A DNA stretch of 64,000 nt from Amphiduros pacificus (taxonomy: Eukaryota; Annelida; Polychaeta; Phyllodocida; Hesionidae), in contig OX439005.1 in assembly GCA_949316495.1 (NCBI GenBank), positions 42,530,682 to 42,594,681 on the forward strand, given 5' to 3'. The stretch's first letter is position 1. Each line of letters starts with the position of its first letter. The notes beneath the pieces were generated by a model, which was given only the letters and a program-made list of their open reading frames with translations, made no database searches and had not been told where the DNA came from. This document shows positions 56,501-64,000 of the stretch, piece by piece. A program made the translations under genes and the position numbers.

Positions 56501-58694
56501 TATAGTGTTATATTTTATTTCATCAAGTTAGTATGTTCGTCAGATAGAACCTACATTAATCAAATTTTACTCACATAGGAGTTTAATGCAGAATTTTACA
56601 CTAAATTTAGAGATGAACTGTAGGACTGTTTCTCACATAATTCAAATAGACTTAGATAAAATGTCAGTTCGAAACACCAGCTGATAGTGGTTTTTTTCCC
56701 AAGTGATGACCTACCATAATTTGGGTCTAACATATCATTTGGTTCAGGCAGAGACATTTAAAACAGAGATGGGAAACAAGCTGAAGTTCTGCATTATCGC
56801 TTACTTTTCACATATCTATCCGCAACAGTTGCATGTCTGAGTTGGATGGTGCACTGTGCTGACACCTAGTGGCAGACCTGCTCTTTCCAATCTCTGTTTA
56901 AATATCTCTGGTTCAGGTAAAACAAGACCATTAAACCTCATGTTATAATATAAATGCTATGTCCTGTGTTATTAGAATGATTTATGTCCTGTGTGAAATA
57001 TTACCTCTTGTGCTGCTTTTACAATGGCATCTGCTACCTCTGGACACAAACCATATTTCCTATTGACCTCAGCTGCTGCCATCTTCAGGATCCCAAAGGC
57101 ATGAATGATAGGTAACTGTAAACAGTAAACAGTTATAATAATATCCCCTTTAATATCCTCATTTGAAAGACAGAACTGGTGAATTTATTACATAATTAAA
57201 TGATTTAATTCTTGAAATGTGACAGATCAAATATCACTGCAATATATGATGCATATTATTGCAAAACCAATTAAAATTGAAATCCATAAATAAACATAGA
57301 CCAATGGCCTCAGAGCTATGCTGATTATTGATTTTTGTAATGTTTTGAACCCTTTTCTGGAAATGGCTGTAAATTGCTTCATAAATGATCATTTTAATTC
57401 TTTCCCAGAGCGGACTTGTGCAGATGATATTTTGGCCAAACAAAATGCACATTACACATTGAATTTATTATCTTAATTTTCATTGGCTGATACTTGTTAT
57501 ATTATTCAAAATGGCAGCTTCCTTAAAAACTCAGTGATAGAAAACAATCAAAAAAAGATGGACAAAATTCTGAGTCTAATGAGAAATAGACAGAAATGTT
57601 TCCCCTGAAAATACAAATCTTACCTACTAATAGTAAAGAACTCCAACCAGTAGTTTCGGTGGAGAAGAACAAAGTTGACGGACAGACAGAATGACAGAAA
57701 TTTCTCCCCCTCATTGCAGAAGCAATGCTATGCATATTAAATATTTTGTCATCAATATAGCATGATAAATGATAAACCATGGTTAAATAACATGCATATA
57801 TGAAATGTCTTTTAAACATCATAAGTATGTACTTTTTTTATAAAATCCTCCACTCCTTTGAACATTATCTTTACAGCCAGATAATTCAGGGCATTGTAAG
57901 CCTTACATCTACAATATATGTGAATGAAAATATCTTACAGGCATTTTTTCAGTTTGTCCTCCTATGTCAAAGTTTTGCAGAGATCTTGTTGTCATTGCTC
58001 CATAATACTTATTTGATGGCACTTTCATCTCCCCAAAACTATCTGATTCAACCCGATATTCAGCCTGAAAAAAATTATATAGTTTAAGTATTATAAAAAT
58101 TAATAAAAAAGATATTTAGTAGGAAACATTTCATTAAATTTCTGCTGATGATCATCATCCGTGGGTATTTTGATTTGTAATGGTTATTTATATTTAGTGA
58201 AATAATCACATTTTGTTGTTTTATTTTTTCTGAATTCAACCTTCTTTAACAATGTCTCTGCCTTCTTTAACAATGTCTCTGCCTCCTTTAATAATGTATC
58301 TGCCTTCTTTAATAATGTATCTGCCTTCTTTAATAATGTCTCTGCCTTCTTTAATGATGTCTCTGGTGACTGTGTTTGGATATGTGTTACCCAAAGCATA
58401 GAAGTAAAGTAAACAAGGCACACTTAATAAGTCTAACTAAAAACTTCAAAAGTACTTAGTAAGGTAATTCACAATACAATATTAAATCTTATCACTAGAA
58501 GACACTGAGAACATTATATTCAAATAACAAATGCCAGTAAAAAATAAATGCAATACATTTTGTTGAAATGAAACCAAAAAAGTAAATGCAATATTTAGGT
58601 ATGCAGATCATGATACCTGAGACATCCTATTTGTAAATGTTTGGAAACTTCTACGGATGTTCAAGTTTCTTCCGAGTGATCGCAAGACGTACGT
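53155..58694 (-). CDS. FH: Fumarate hydratase, class II (mitochondrial), all but the first exon
   Basis: Nine exons join in phase: 58694-58617, 58064-57939, 57115-57005, 56161-55985, 55379-55224, 55016-54905, 54587-54507, 54154-53951 and 53579-53155. Together they make 489 residues to the TAG stop; human FH has 510. The enzyme interconverts fumarate and malate in the TCA cycle. The catalytic elements known from FumC are present: [21 protein letters not shown] (active-site His) and the SS loop GSSIMPGKVNPT (active-site Ser and Lys). The first exon seen encodes a basic, Arg-rich, Ser-rich presequence ([17 protein letters not shown]) ending MSQ, an internal Met that could start a cytosolic form. 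The acceptor at 58695 means that the start codon lies on an upstream exon not identified here. A possible poly(A) signal (AATAAA on the minus strand) is at 52880-52875. Confidence 0.96.
53951..54154 (-). CDS. FH: FH exon: [11 protein letters not shown] to GSSIMPG (SS loop)
   Basis: The exon has 204 bases. The acceptor is TTTCAAATGCAG and the donor CCTG|GTGAGT. It carries the catalytic SS loop, which the intron then splits inside the Gly codon of SSIMPG-KVNP. Confidence 0.96.
54507..54587 (-). CDS. FH: FH exon: [17 protein letters not shown]
   Basis: The exon has 81 bases. The acceptor is TTTTCTTTCAG and the donor ACAG|GTGTGG. It matches the [16 protein letters not shown] consensus of the family. 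Confidence 0.95.
54905..55016 (-). CDS. FH: FH exon: [14 protein letters not shown] to LYQLAAG
   Basis: The exon has 112 bases, phase 0 to phase 1. The acceptor is CACTTTTTTAG and the donor GCTG|GTGAGA. It matches human [17 protein letters not shown]. Confidence 0.95.
55224..55379 (-). CDS. FH: FH exon with [11 protein letters not shown] and KIGRTHTQ
   Basis: The exon holds 52 codons, phase 0. The acceptor is TTAATTTCAG and the donor CAG|GTAGGA. It includes the SSN substrate residues and ends at GRTHTQ, which holds the active-site Thr-His pair. Confidence 0.95.
55672..55745 (-). repeat. tRNA-like SINE fragment in an FH intron
   Basis: On the minus strand TAGCTCTATTGGTAGAGCA (A-box region, 55734-55716) is followed by TGTTGGAATCCCAG (B-box-like, about 55690-55677). 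The stems are imperfect, so it is a relic rather than a tRNA gene. Confidence 0.5.
55985..56161 (-). CDS. FH: FH exon with [11 protein letters not shown] substrate-binding segment
   Basis: The exon holds 59 codons, phase 0. The acceptor is TTGTTTTCAG and the donor CAG|GTGAGT. It carries [20 protein letters not shown] and [10 protein letters not shown], near-identical to animal and bacterial class II fumarases. Confidence 0.96.
56752..56906. mobile_element. Small inverted-repeat element in an FH intron
   Basis: TTTAAAACAGAGATGGGAAA on the left and TTTCCAATCTCTGTTTAAAT on the right form an imperfect inverted repeat around about 115 bp. It may be a short MITE. Confidence 0.4.
57005..57115 (-). 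CDS. FH: FH exon: [18 protein letters not shown] to KAAQE
   Basis: The exon holds 37 codons, phase 0. The acceptor is CTGTTTACAG and the donor GAG|GTAATA. It matches human IKAFGILKRAAAEVN and MKAADE. Confidence 0.93.
57298..57722 (+). repeat. Dispersed repeat family R1, copy 3 (FH intron)
   Basis: The copy shares CCAATGGCCTCAGAGCTATG, TTCAAAATGGCAGC.TCCTT, TTACCTACTAATAGTAAAGA and GACAGACAGAATGACAGAAA with the copies at 18.3 and 19.5 kb. Confidence 0.82.
57939..58064 (-). CDS. FH: FH exon: [12 protein letters not shown] to GGQTEKMP
   Basis: The exon holds 42 codons, phase 0. The acceptor is TTTTTTTCAG and the donor CCT|GTAAGA. It matches the start of the mature fumarase (human RIEYDTFGELKVP, NKYYGAQT). 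Confidence 0.93.
58241..58372. repeat. 21-bp minisatellite in an FH intron
   Basis: Six units are of the CCTTCTTTAATAATGTCTCTG type. The minus-strand frames reading LLKKAET repeats are artefacts. Confidence 0.9.
58617..58694 (-). CDS. FH: FH exon encoding mitochondrial presequence, ends MSQ
   Basis: The exon holds 26 codons between acceptor CTTTGTAG and donor CAG|GTATCA, phase 0 at both ends. It has four to five Arg and no acidic residue, typical of a matrix-targeting presequence. An in-frame stop lies directly upstream of the acceptor, so translation must begin on an earlier exon or at the internal Met near the end. Confidence 0.75.
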
Positions 58695-59717
58695 CTACAA
58701 AGACATACAAATGAATGAAATGATCCATTTCTTTATCTCTCCAGGGTATCCAAAAAGAAACTGGTCGAATTTGGAAAGATCATAATCTATTTTGTATTAT
58801 AAAACAAAGATACATTGTAATTGAGCAACTATGAGAATATAATGGAGAGTTTTAATTAATTTAGCCAATATCACTTTGGATAAATTTTGATTACATCGTA
58901 TTTCCAAAGCTCAAAGATAAGCTTTGCCATGTAATCATTTAAACAGCAGTGCCTATTTTTTCTTATGATTATATATGTTGATCATTTATATTTCATTCCT
59001 TTTGGATTTTGAAAACAAAAATTTCCATTAGAGCCATTTTTCAGTCAATACAATGCTTGCATGCAGAAATTCCTCATGTAAGATGAAATTGTTCAGGATT
59101 CGGTACAAATATTAGTTCTCGAGTGCTACATTTGGTTAAATTCTGATACACTTAAGTAAAGAGTGGCAGTTTCTATACATGATTTCCACTTGTCTTATAT
59201 TGAACATTGTGATCAATGCAGAATAATCATATCATATCAACAAACAATATTTGCCCCAGTCATACTATCACGATATCACAGAACTGATTTTTTTTATTGA
59301 AAATAAGGTACAAATTCTCATTGTGCTAAACAACCATGATGATATATTTTACTAATACAAACCAATCATAGGGTGAAGGCAGAAAAATGTAATGCTGAAG
59401 TAAGGCTGACTGACTGACAAAGGGGCAGATAAATACATCACATTCAGAAATAGATGAAATATACAGTATAATAAAGCAAAACGGAGGCGAAGTAAGGCAA
59501 ATCAAAGAAAGGCAATAGGAAGGTAACAAAATGATGGAATACGACTAATTTCTGTCCATAACAAGCACACTACTTTGTACTGGGTCCCAGGACTGGGTCA
59601 CTACTGGCATTAACCACCAAAATGCAACGGTCACCACCAGTCATGTCTAAAGGAGACATGGTGTTCACCAGCAGATTGGGTGTGCTCAGACAACCATCAG
59701 GAGATAGACCCACAAAG
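58695..59717. other. Between FH and the MADF-BESS gene; FH exon 1 not found
   Basis: This stretch should hold the 3' UTR of the MADF-BESS gene and perhaps FH exon 1. No ATG-containing exon with a convincing donor in phase 0 was found. Confidence 0.4.
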
Positions 59718-62346
59718 TTATTCTGTGGTGTGGTTGGGGCAAGTTAAAGCATTGCTGCCCACCTGCTGCTGAGGAGGAGGACCCGTGAACTGTTGGCCCT
59801 GCTGAGGAGGACCAGTGAACTGCTGGCCCTGCTGAGGAGGAGAACATGTGATCTGCTGGCCCTGCTGAGGAGGAGGACCTGTGAACTGCTGGTCCTGCTG
59901 AGGAGGAGGAGCTGTGAACTGCTGGTCCTGCTGAGGAGGAGGACCCGTTAACTGCTGTCCCTGCTGAGGAGGAGGACCTGTGAACTGCTGGCCCTGCTGA
60001 GGAGGAGGACATGTGAACTGCTGGCCCTGCTGAGGAGGAGGACCTGTGAACTGCTGGTCCTGCTGAGGAGGAGGAGCTGTGAACTGCTGGTCCTGCTGAG
60101 AAGGAGGAGTCGTGAATTGCTGGCCCTGCCGAGGAGGACCAGTGAACTGCTGGCCCTGCTGAGGAGGAGCTGTGAACTGCTGGCCCTGCAGAGGAGCTGT
60201 GAACTGCTGGCCCTGCTGAGGAGGAGCTGTCAACTGCTGGCCCTGCTGAGGATTAGCTGTCAACTGCTGGCCCTGCTGAGGAGGAGCTGTCAACTGCTGG
60301 CCCTGCTGAGGAGGAGCTGTCAACTGCTGGCCTTGCTGAGGAGGAGCTGTGAACTGCTGGCCCTGCTGAGGAGGACCAGTGAACTGCTGGCCCTGCTGAG
60401 GAGGAGGACCTGTCAACTGCTGGCCTTGCTGAGGAGGAGCTGTGAACTGTTGGCCCTGCTGAGGAGGAGCTGTGAACTGTTGGCCCTGCTGAGGAGGAGC
60501 TGTGAACTGCTGGCCCTGCTGAGGGGTAGTATGGTGGCCCTGCTGGCCCTGCTGACACTGAGGGGTAGTATGGTGGCCCTGCTGACACTGAGGGGTAGTA
60601 TGGTGGCCCTGCTGACACTGAGGAGTAGTATGGTGGAACTGATGGCTCCGCCGACGCTGCTGTTCATTGTTCCTAATGTTTTCACTTTCATTGAGTGCCC
60701 ACATGTAGTTGTCCATGGCGAGGCGCAGGTAAGTGGGCCAGACCCGGTCATGGATGTGGGGAAGGCTCTGTACCAGGAAGTTGCCCCACCCAGCCTTGGG
60801 ACCTACAGGGGACACCCCATCCAAAGCCTGCGTGATTAGCTCTTCCTCCTTGTCCCCTTCCTCCACCTCTTCTTCTGACTCTGTCTCCTGTTCCTGCTCT
60901 TGTTCCTGTTCTTGTTCCTGTTCTTGTTCCTGTACTTGTTCCTGTACTTGTTCCTGTTCTTGTTCCTGGTCCAGTCCCTGTGTCTGTCCCTGTGGCTGTG
61001 ATAGCTTTTGCTTAAGCTGTAATGACAAAAACAAAACCAATTATAAGTCGTATGTTCATACATGTACAGAAACATAATTCAGAAGGTTGTGGCATATGAT
61101 TTATTTGTTAAAATTCATATTTTTCCTATCAACATAAAAAATTCCTGACTCAAACAGATTTGTTACGATTGAAAGTTTAAAGCTTTTGCTAAATTATGTG
61201 ATCAAAAGTTAATACTGGTGATCTGGTGCAAACACCTTATCAGTAAAGGTTTGTTAACAATGGGGCAGATTAGGACATTAGAGTGATTTGGATTACAGGA
61301 GGCCTGTGTGTCCTTTAGTGTTTGTTTGTTGGTACAGGCCAAACAGCCTTATGGGTCACAACAGTGGTCACATGAATACAAGCATAATACTCGGCACTTT
61401 CAGAAAACAAAATAATCTATCTATTTTAGTTGATTTTAGGTAGATAACTTGAGTGTATCACAGTATAATGAACACATATCAGTTAAACATTTCTGTAAAA
61501 CTGCATGTGACCATTTCCCTCACCTTTTTCTAACTGTTTCATTGAAAGGTGGTAATCCTGCTAATGTAATATCAAAATAAGTGCTTACAGTGAGATGATG
61601 ATTCCTGTTGACATGCCTGGCGATGTGGCCCTCCAAAAAGCTGAAGCTTGCCACAACCCATTTCTCTCTGTCTGTAAGCACTTTGGTTCCTTCCTTCCTC
61701 TTGGTCAGCTTTCCGTAGTTTGTCCTGTGTGAGACATACCATCGCTGTAGTTCTGCCACTGAAAATAGAAAAAGATATATTTATTCCAAGTAGGAAACCA
61801 GAAGGCCAAAAATAATTGCAAAAGCATTTTCTGAAACTCTCCCAGCCCTTGTCAGAAGAGCAAATATCAAAGCTCGTAGAGAATGAGGAACACTTCACTG
61901 AACATAAGAAAATTAAGCTCATATAATACTATTTTATAAAGTAAGCACTATCTCCTACCTGTATAATTCATCTCATCAGCTAGGTCCTTCCATCTCCTAT
62001 TTCTCTTGTCTGTCATTTTGTACTCTCTTTTCCTCTTATTGTAGAGGAACTCTTGCTCTGGATTCCTCAGCCATTCTATCATCTTTTCCTCCTCTTCTGG
62101 ACTCAGGTTCATATCAGGCTGATCCCTTTTCCTCCTCTTGGATGGTCTGGACATTTTGGACCACTCTTCATTGTCCTCATCAGTCAGGGGTCTCAGTGTC
62201 TTGTACTTTGTCTGATCTGCCCAATCATCAGAGGATTGGTCTTCATCATACTCTAACTTCAAGTCAAACACTTCTGGAGTTATCTGTACTGGCTCTACTT
62301 CTAGCTGGTGATTCTTCTGTCGAAATGATTTTCTTTGTTGAGACAT
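59718..62346 (-). CDS. MADF-BESS domain transcription regulator with Gln/Pro-rich repeat tail
   Basis: Three exons (62346-61959, 61758-61589, 61016-59718) give 618 residues. Junctions are ACAG|GTAGGA, CAG|TGGCAG, CACT|GTAAGC and ATTACAG|CTTAAG. A basic cluster (RPSKRRKRD, about 67-75) is a likely nuclear signal. Residues about 81-182 look like a MADF (Myb/SANT-like, Adf-1 type) DNA-binding domain: EEKMIEWLRNPE, RRWKDLADEMNY, VAELQRWYVSHRTNYGKLTK, FSFLEGHI. Residues about 198-246 are Gln/Glu-rich, and about 264-300 (WGNFLVQSLPHI, LRLAMDNYMWAL) resemble a BESS protein-interaction motif, the usual partner of MADF. From about 317 to the end the protein is built of 10-11-residue PPQQGQQFT-type repeats. 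Targets are unknown. The same-strand FH gene lies immediately downstream, and this gene may be nested in FH intron 1. A possible poly(A) signal is at 59298-59293. Confidence 0.85.
59750..60640 (-). repeat. Coding minisatellite (30/33-bp units) in the MADF-BESS gene
   Basis: About 25-28 units encode PPQQGQQFTG / PPPQQGQQFTG variants. The 60540-60640 end changes to units coding HHTTPQCQQG. Unit lengths are multiples of three, so the host frame is kept through copy-number change. Confidence 0.85.
61205..61385 (+). repeat. Dispersed repeat family R3, copy 2
   Basis: The copy lies in the second intron of the MADF-BESS gene. It shares GTGCAAACACCT, GAGTGATTTGG, GGTACAGGCC and GTCACAACAG with 23030-23240. 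Confidence 0.7.
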
Positions 62347-62386
62347 CTTGGTGTGGTTTCTTGATCTTGGTGTGGTTTCTTGACCT
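62347..62386 (-). repeat. Direct duplication in the 5' leader of the MADF-BESS gene
   Basis: Two adjacent near-identical copies of a 19-bp block (core AAGAAACCACACCAAGAT on the minus strand) end directly at the start codon. Confidence 0.7.
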
Positions 62387-62450
62387 CAATGTTGATATTA
62401 ACAGCAAAGCTGATCTCGAAGAAATAAGTAAGATGCGAGGTGTACTGCTG

Positions 62451-62458
62451 TATTTATA
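62451..62458 (-). promoter_or_regulatory. TATA box of the MADF-BESS gene
   Basis: TATAAATA on the minus strand lies about 105 bp before the ATG at 62346. The expected start site would be near 62425, giving a short unspliced leader of about 80 bases. Confidence 0.6.
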
Positions 62459-64000
62459 GCAGTGCACTGGGCACTCGGGTATCTTTGGAACATCATCTGG
62501 CCCCTTGTATTGATTTAAGATGGCTTTCACTTGAATATTGAGTCATTTAAGTAATGCTGTACTTCTGAAAAAAGTTTTTCTGAGATTGTATGTGGGTCAA
62601 TGTTGCCTAAGAAATGTGAAAAGACCCAGTTACATAGCAAAGGGACCAAAAAAAGGATATTGAACCAGCATAATAATATCTCCAGCTATCTAAAACCAAT
62701 ATGAAAACCAAAAGATGAAAACAGAAGTCAGAAAATGAATCCATGGTGATGCATTTCTGACTTGAATGATGTTTTTAATATTGGCCATGATAATAAGATA
62801 GTGTGACTCAGTAATTAGTATCAGGAAATCTGTATTTCATTGAATATGATGCATGGAAAATTATGTGTGCAAAATCCATTCTTTTTCCAATATCCTTCTG
62901 TGTATAATAGCTGTCAATTCCGTGCTCCTCAGGCCATACTTAATCAATTAAATGGGGCTTCCCATGCAAACTTAACACCATAGGATCTCTCAAGATCCTG
63001 AAAGGATGTTACACAAAATGATACAATAACAGCAGAAGTTTTGGCTATCGGTTTAATAAAGGCCATTTATGGCAATAGTGTGACTGGGTCATGCAATAGT
63101 TGGAGAAGCCCCTTTTCGCCATTGGCACTGGCAATCTTCAACTTTAGAAACTGATCGGTGACAAATAATATCAGTAGTTTCTGCTGTAAACTTAACTTGA
63201 TCTATGTTTTATTAAATTACAGGCATGAGAGCAATTTCCAACGGGTAAAAGTTTGCATTAAGGCTTTTCCCACAGAACTTGAATTGTTATAAATAGTATT
63301 CTGTTACCAACTATATTTTAACACGAGTGATGGCATTTCATGAAATCCCTCAAAGATTTGATTCCTTTTCTTCAATTTAGATTTCTCAAAATAGGTATGA
63401 TTACTGTTGTATTTCTCATTTCTCTTTTTTTTCCCCACAGGTTTGCTTTCCCTTGATAATTTGTGGCAGAAATGTCAAATATGATAAAAACATATAGGAA
63501 ATAGAAAGGTGAAGTATTATTCTATAAATGTAATTAATCCAAATATCTACATTATATTTTATTGCAATATGCCTGCCGGAAACTATTTTTTACACTATAT
63601 TTACACTAACAGCTCCGGACTCTGACAGTTTGTATGAATATTTACATGGTTTTATAAATTGATAAACAAGTTACTGAAATATTCCTTGTTTTATTGTAAA
63701 GCCTAAAGGAAACAGCACTGTTTTTTCTCAAAATAACACAGAAAACATGATCCCTCGTGTTGGAAACTACTCTTATATCTGTAGATTAATAAGTTTTAAT
63801 TAATACTTCCAATGTTATAATACACGATTCATGACATGAATCAAAGTTTCACAAAAGTCAAAACAGCTTGATCTGGTTTTATCATGTCAATTTTGACACA
63901 GATGTAGGACTGTCATTTGACTTAAAATTAAACTGAACCTTACCATTATCATACCGTACGAATTACAATGAAAACTGAGATGATGTGATAACTTGACACT
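62459..64000. other. Upstream of the MADF-BESS gene, no gene seen
   Basis: This is unique AT-rich sequence. No exon, repeat array or element is recognised. FH exon 1 could lie here or beyond, but no candidate stands out. Confidence 0.4.

Noticed and set aside
59718-60839. Plus-strand frame of Leu-Leu-Ala-Leu repeats at 60117-60839 and other overlapping frames
   Set aside because: They are shadows of the MADF-BESS repeat exon, which has domain, splice and promoter support on the minus strand.

Overview
This is a eukaryotic (animal) genomic window: genes are split by GT-AG introns, introns reach about 20 kb, and tRNA-derived SINE-like pieces, small inverted-repeat DNA transposons and many minisatellites are present. 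The protein set (a PLD3/PLD4-type lysosomal exonuclease, a mitochondrial fumarase, an Adf-1-like MADF-BESS regulator) and the AT-rich, minisatellite-laden introns point to a bilaterian invertebrate. The phylum cannot be fixed from the sequence alone.

Three protein genes can be supported, all on the minus strand. (1) A PLD3-like gene spans about 1-45 kb and runs off the left edge. Its recognisable exons lie at 45119-44766, 24168-23988 and 1157-1034. They join in perfect phase and match the N-terminal half of the PLD3 family (type II membrane anchor, CxDPC segment, LLESIPE, first PLD half). The HKD catalytic motifs lie beyond position 1. (2) Fumarate hydratase (FH) lies at 58694-53155, with nine consecutive exons from the mitochondrial presequence to the stop codon. 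Only the first exon, carrying the start codon, is not identified. (3) A complete three-exon gene at 62346-59718 encodes a 618-residue MADF + BESS protein with a Glu/Gln-rich segment and a long Pro/Gln/Gly repeat tail. A TATA box lies about 105 bp before its ATG.

The rest is intron and intergenic DNA. From 1 to 47 kb roughly a third of the sequence is tandem repeats (14-, 18-, 32-, 36-, 39-, 40-, 41-, 42-, 44-, 47-, 54- and 71-bp units, plus TA), whereas the FH introns are almost free of them. Several array units are multiples of 3 bp, which gives long open frames on both strands. These are not genes.

The most unusual observation concerns two of these arrays. The 54-bp array (1-1034) and the 41-bp array (43445-44765) each start exactly at the 3' end of a PLD exon, and each unit repeats the exon tail plus the 5' splice site. 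One gene therefore carries about 20 decoy donors downstream of each of two different exons. Other points are a TIR element family with E2F-like sites, one copy of which landed inside the 44-bp array, a 1.8-kb array with dense G-quadruplex potential, a perfect 44-bp palindrome, and several dispersed repeat families.
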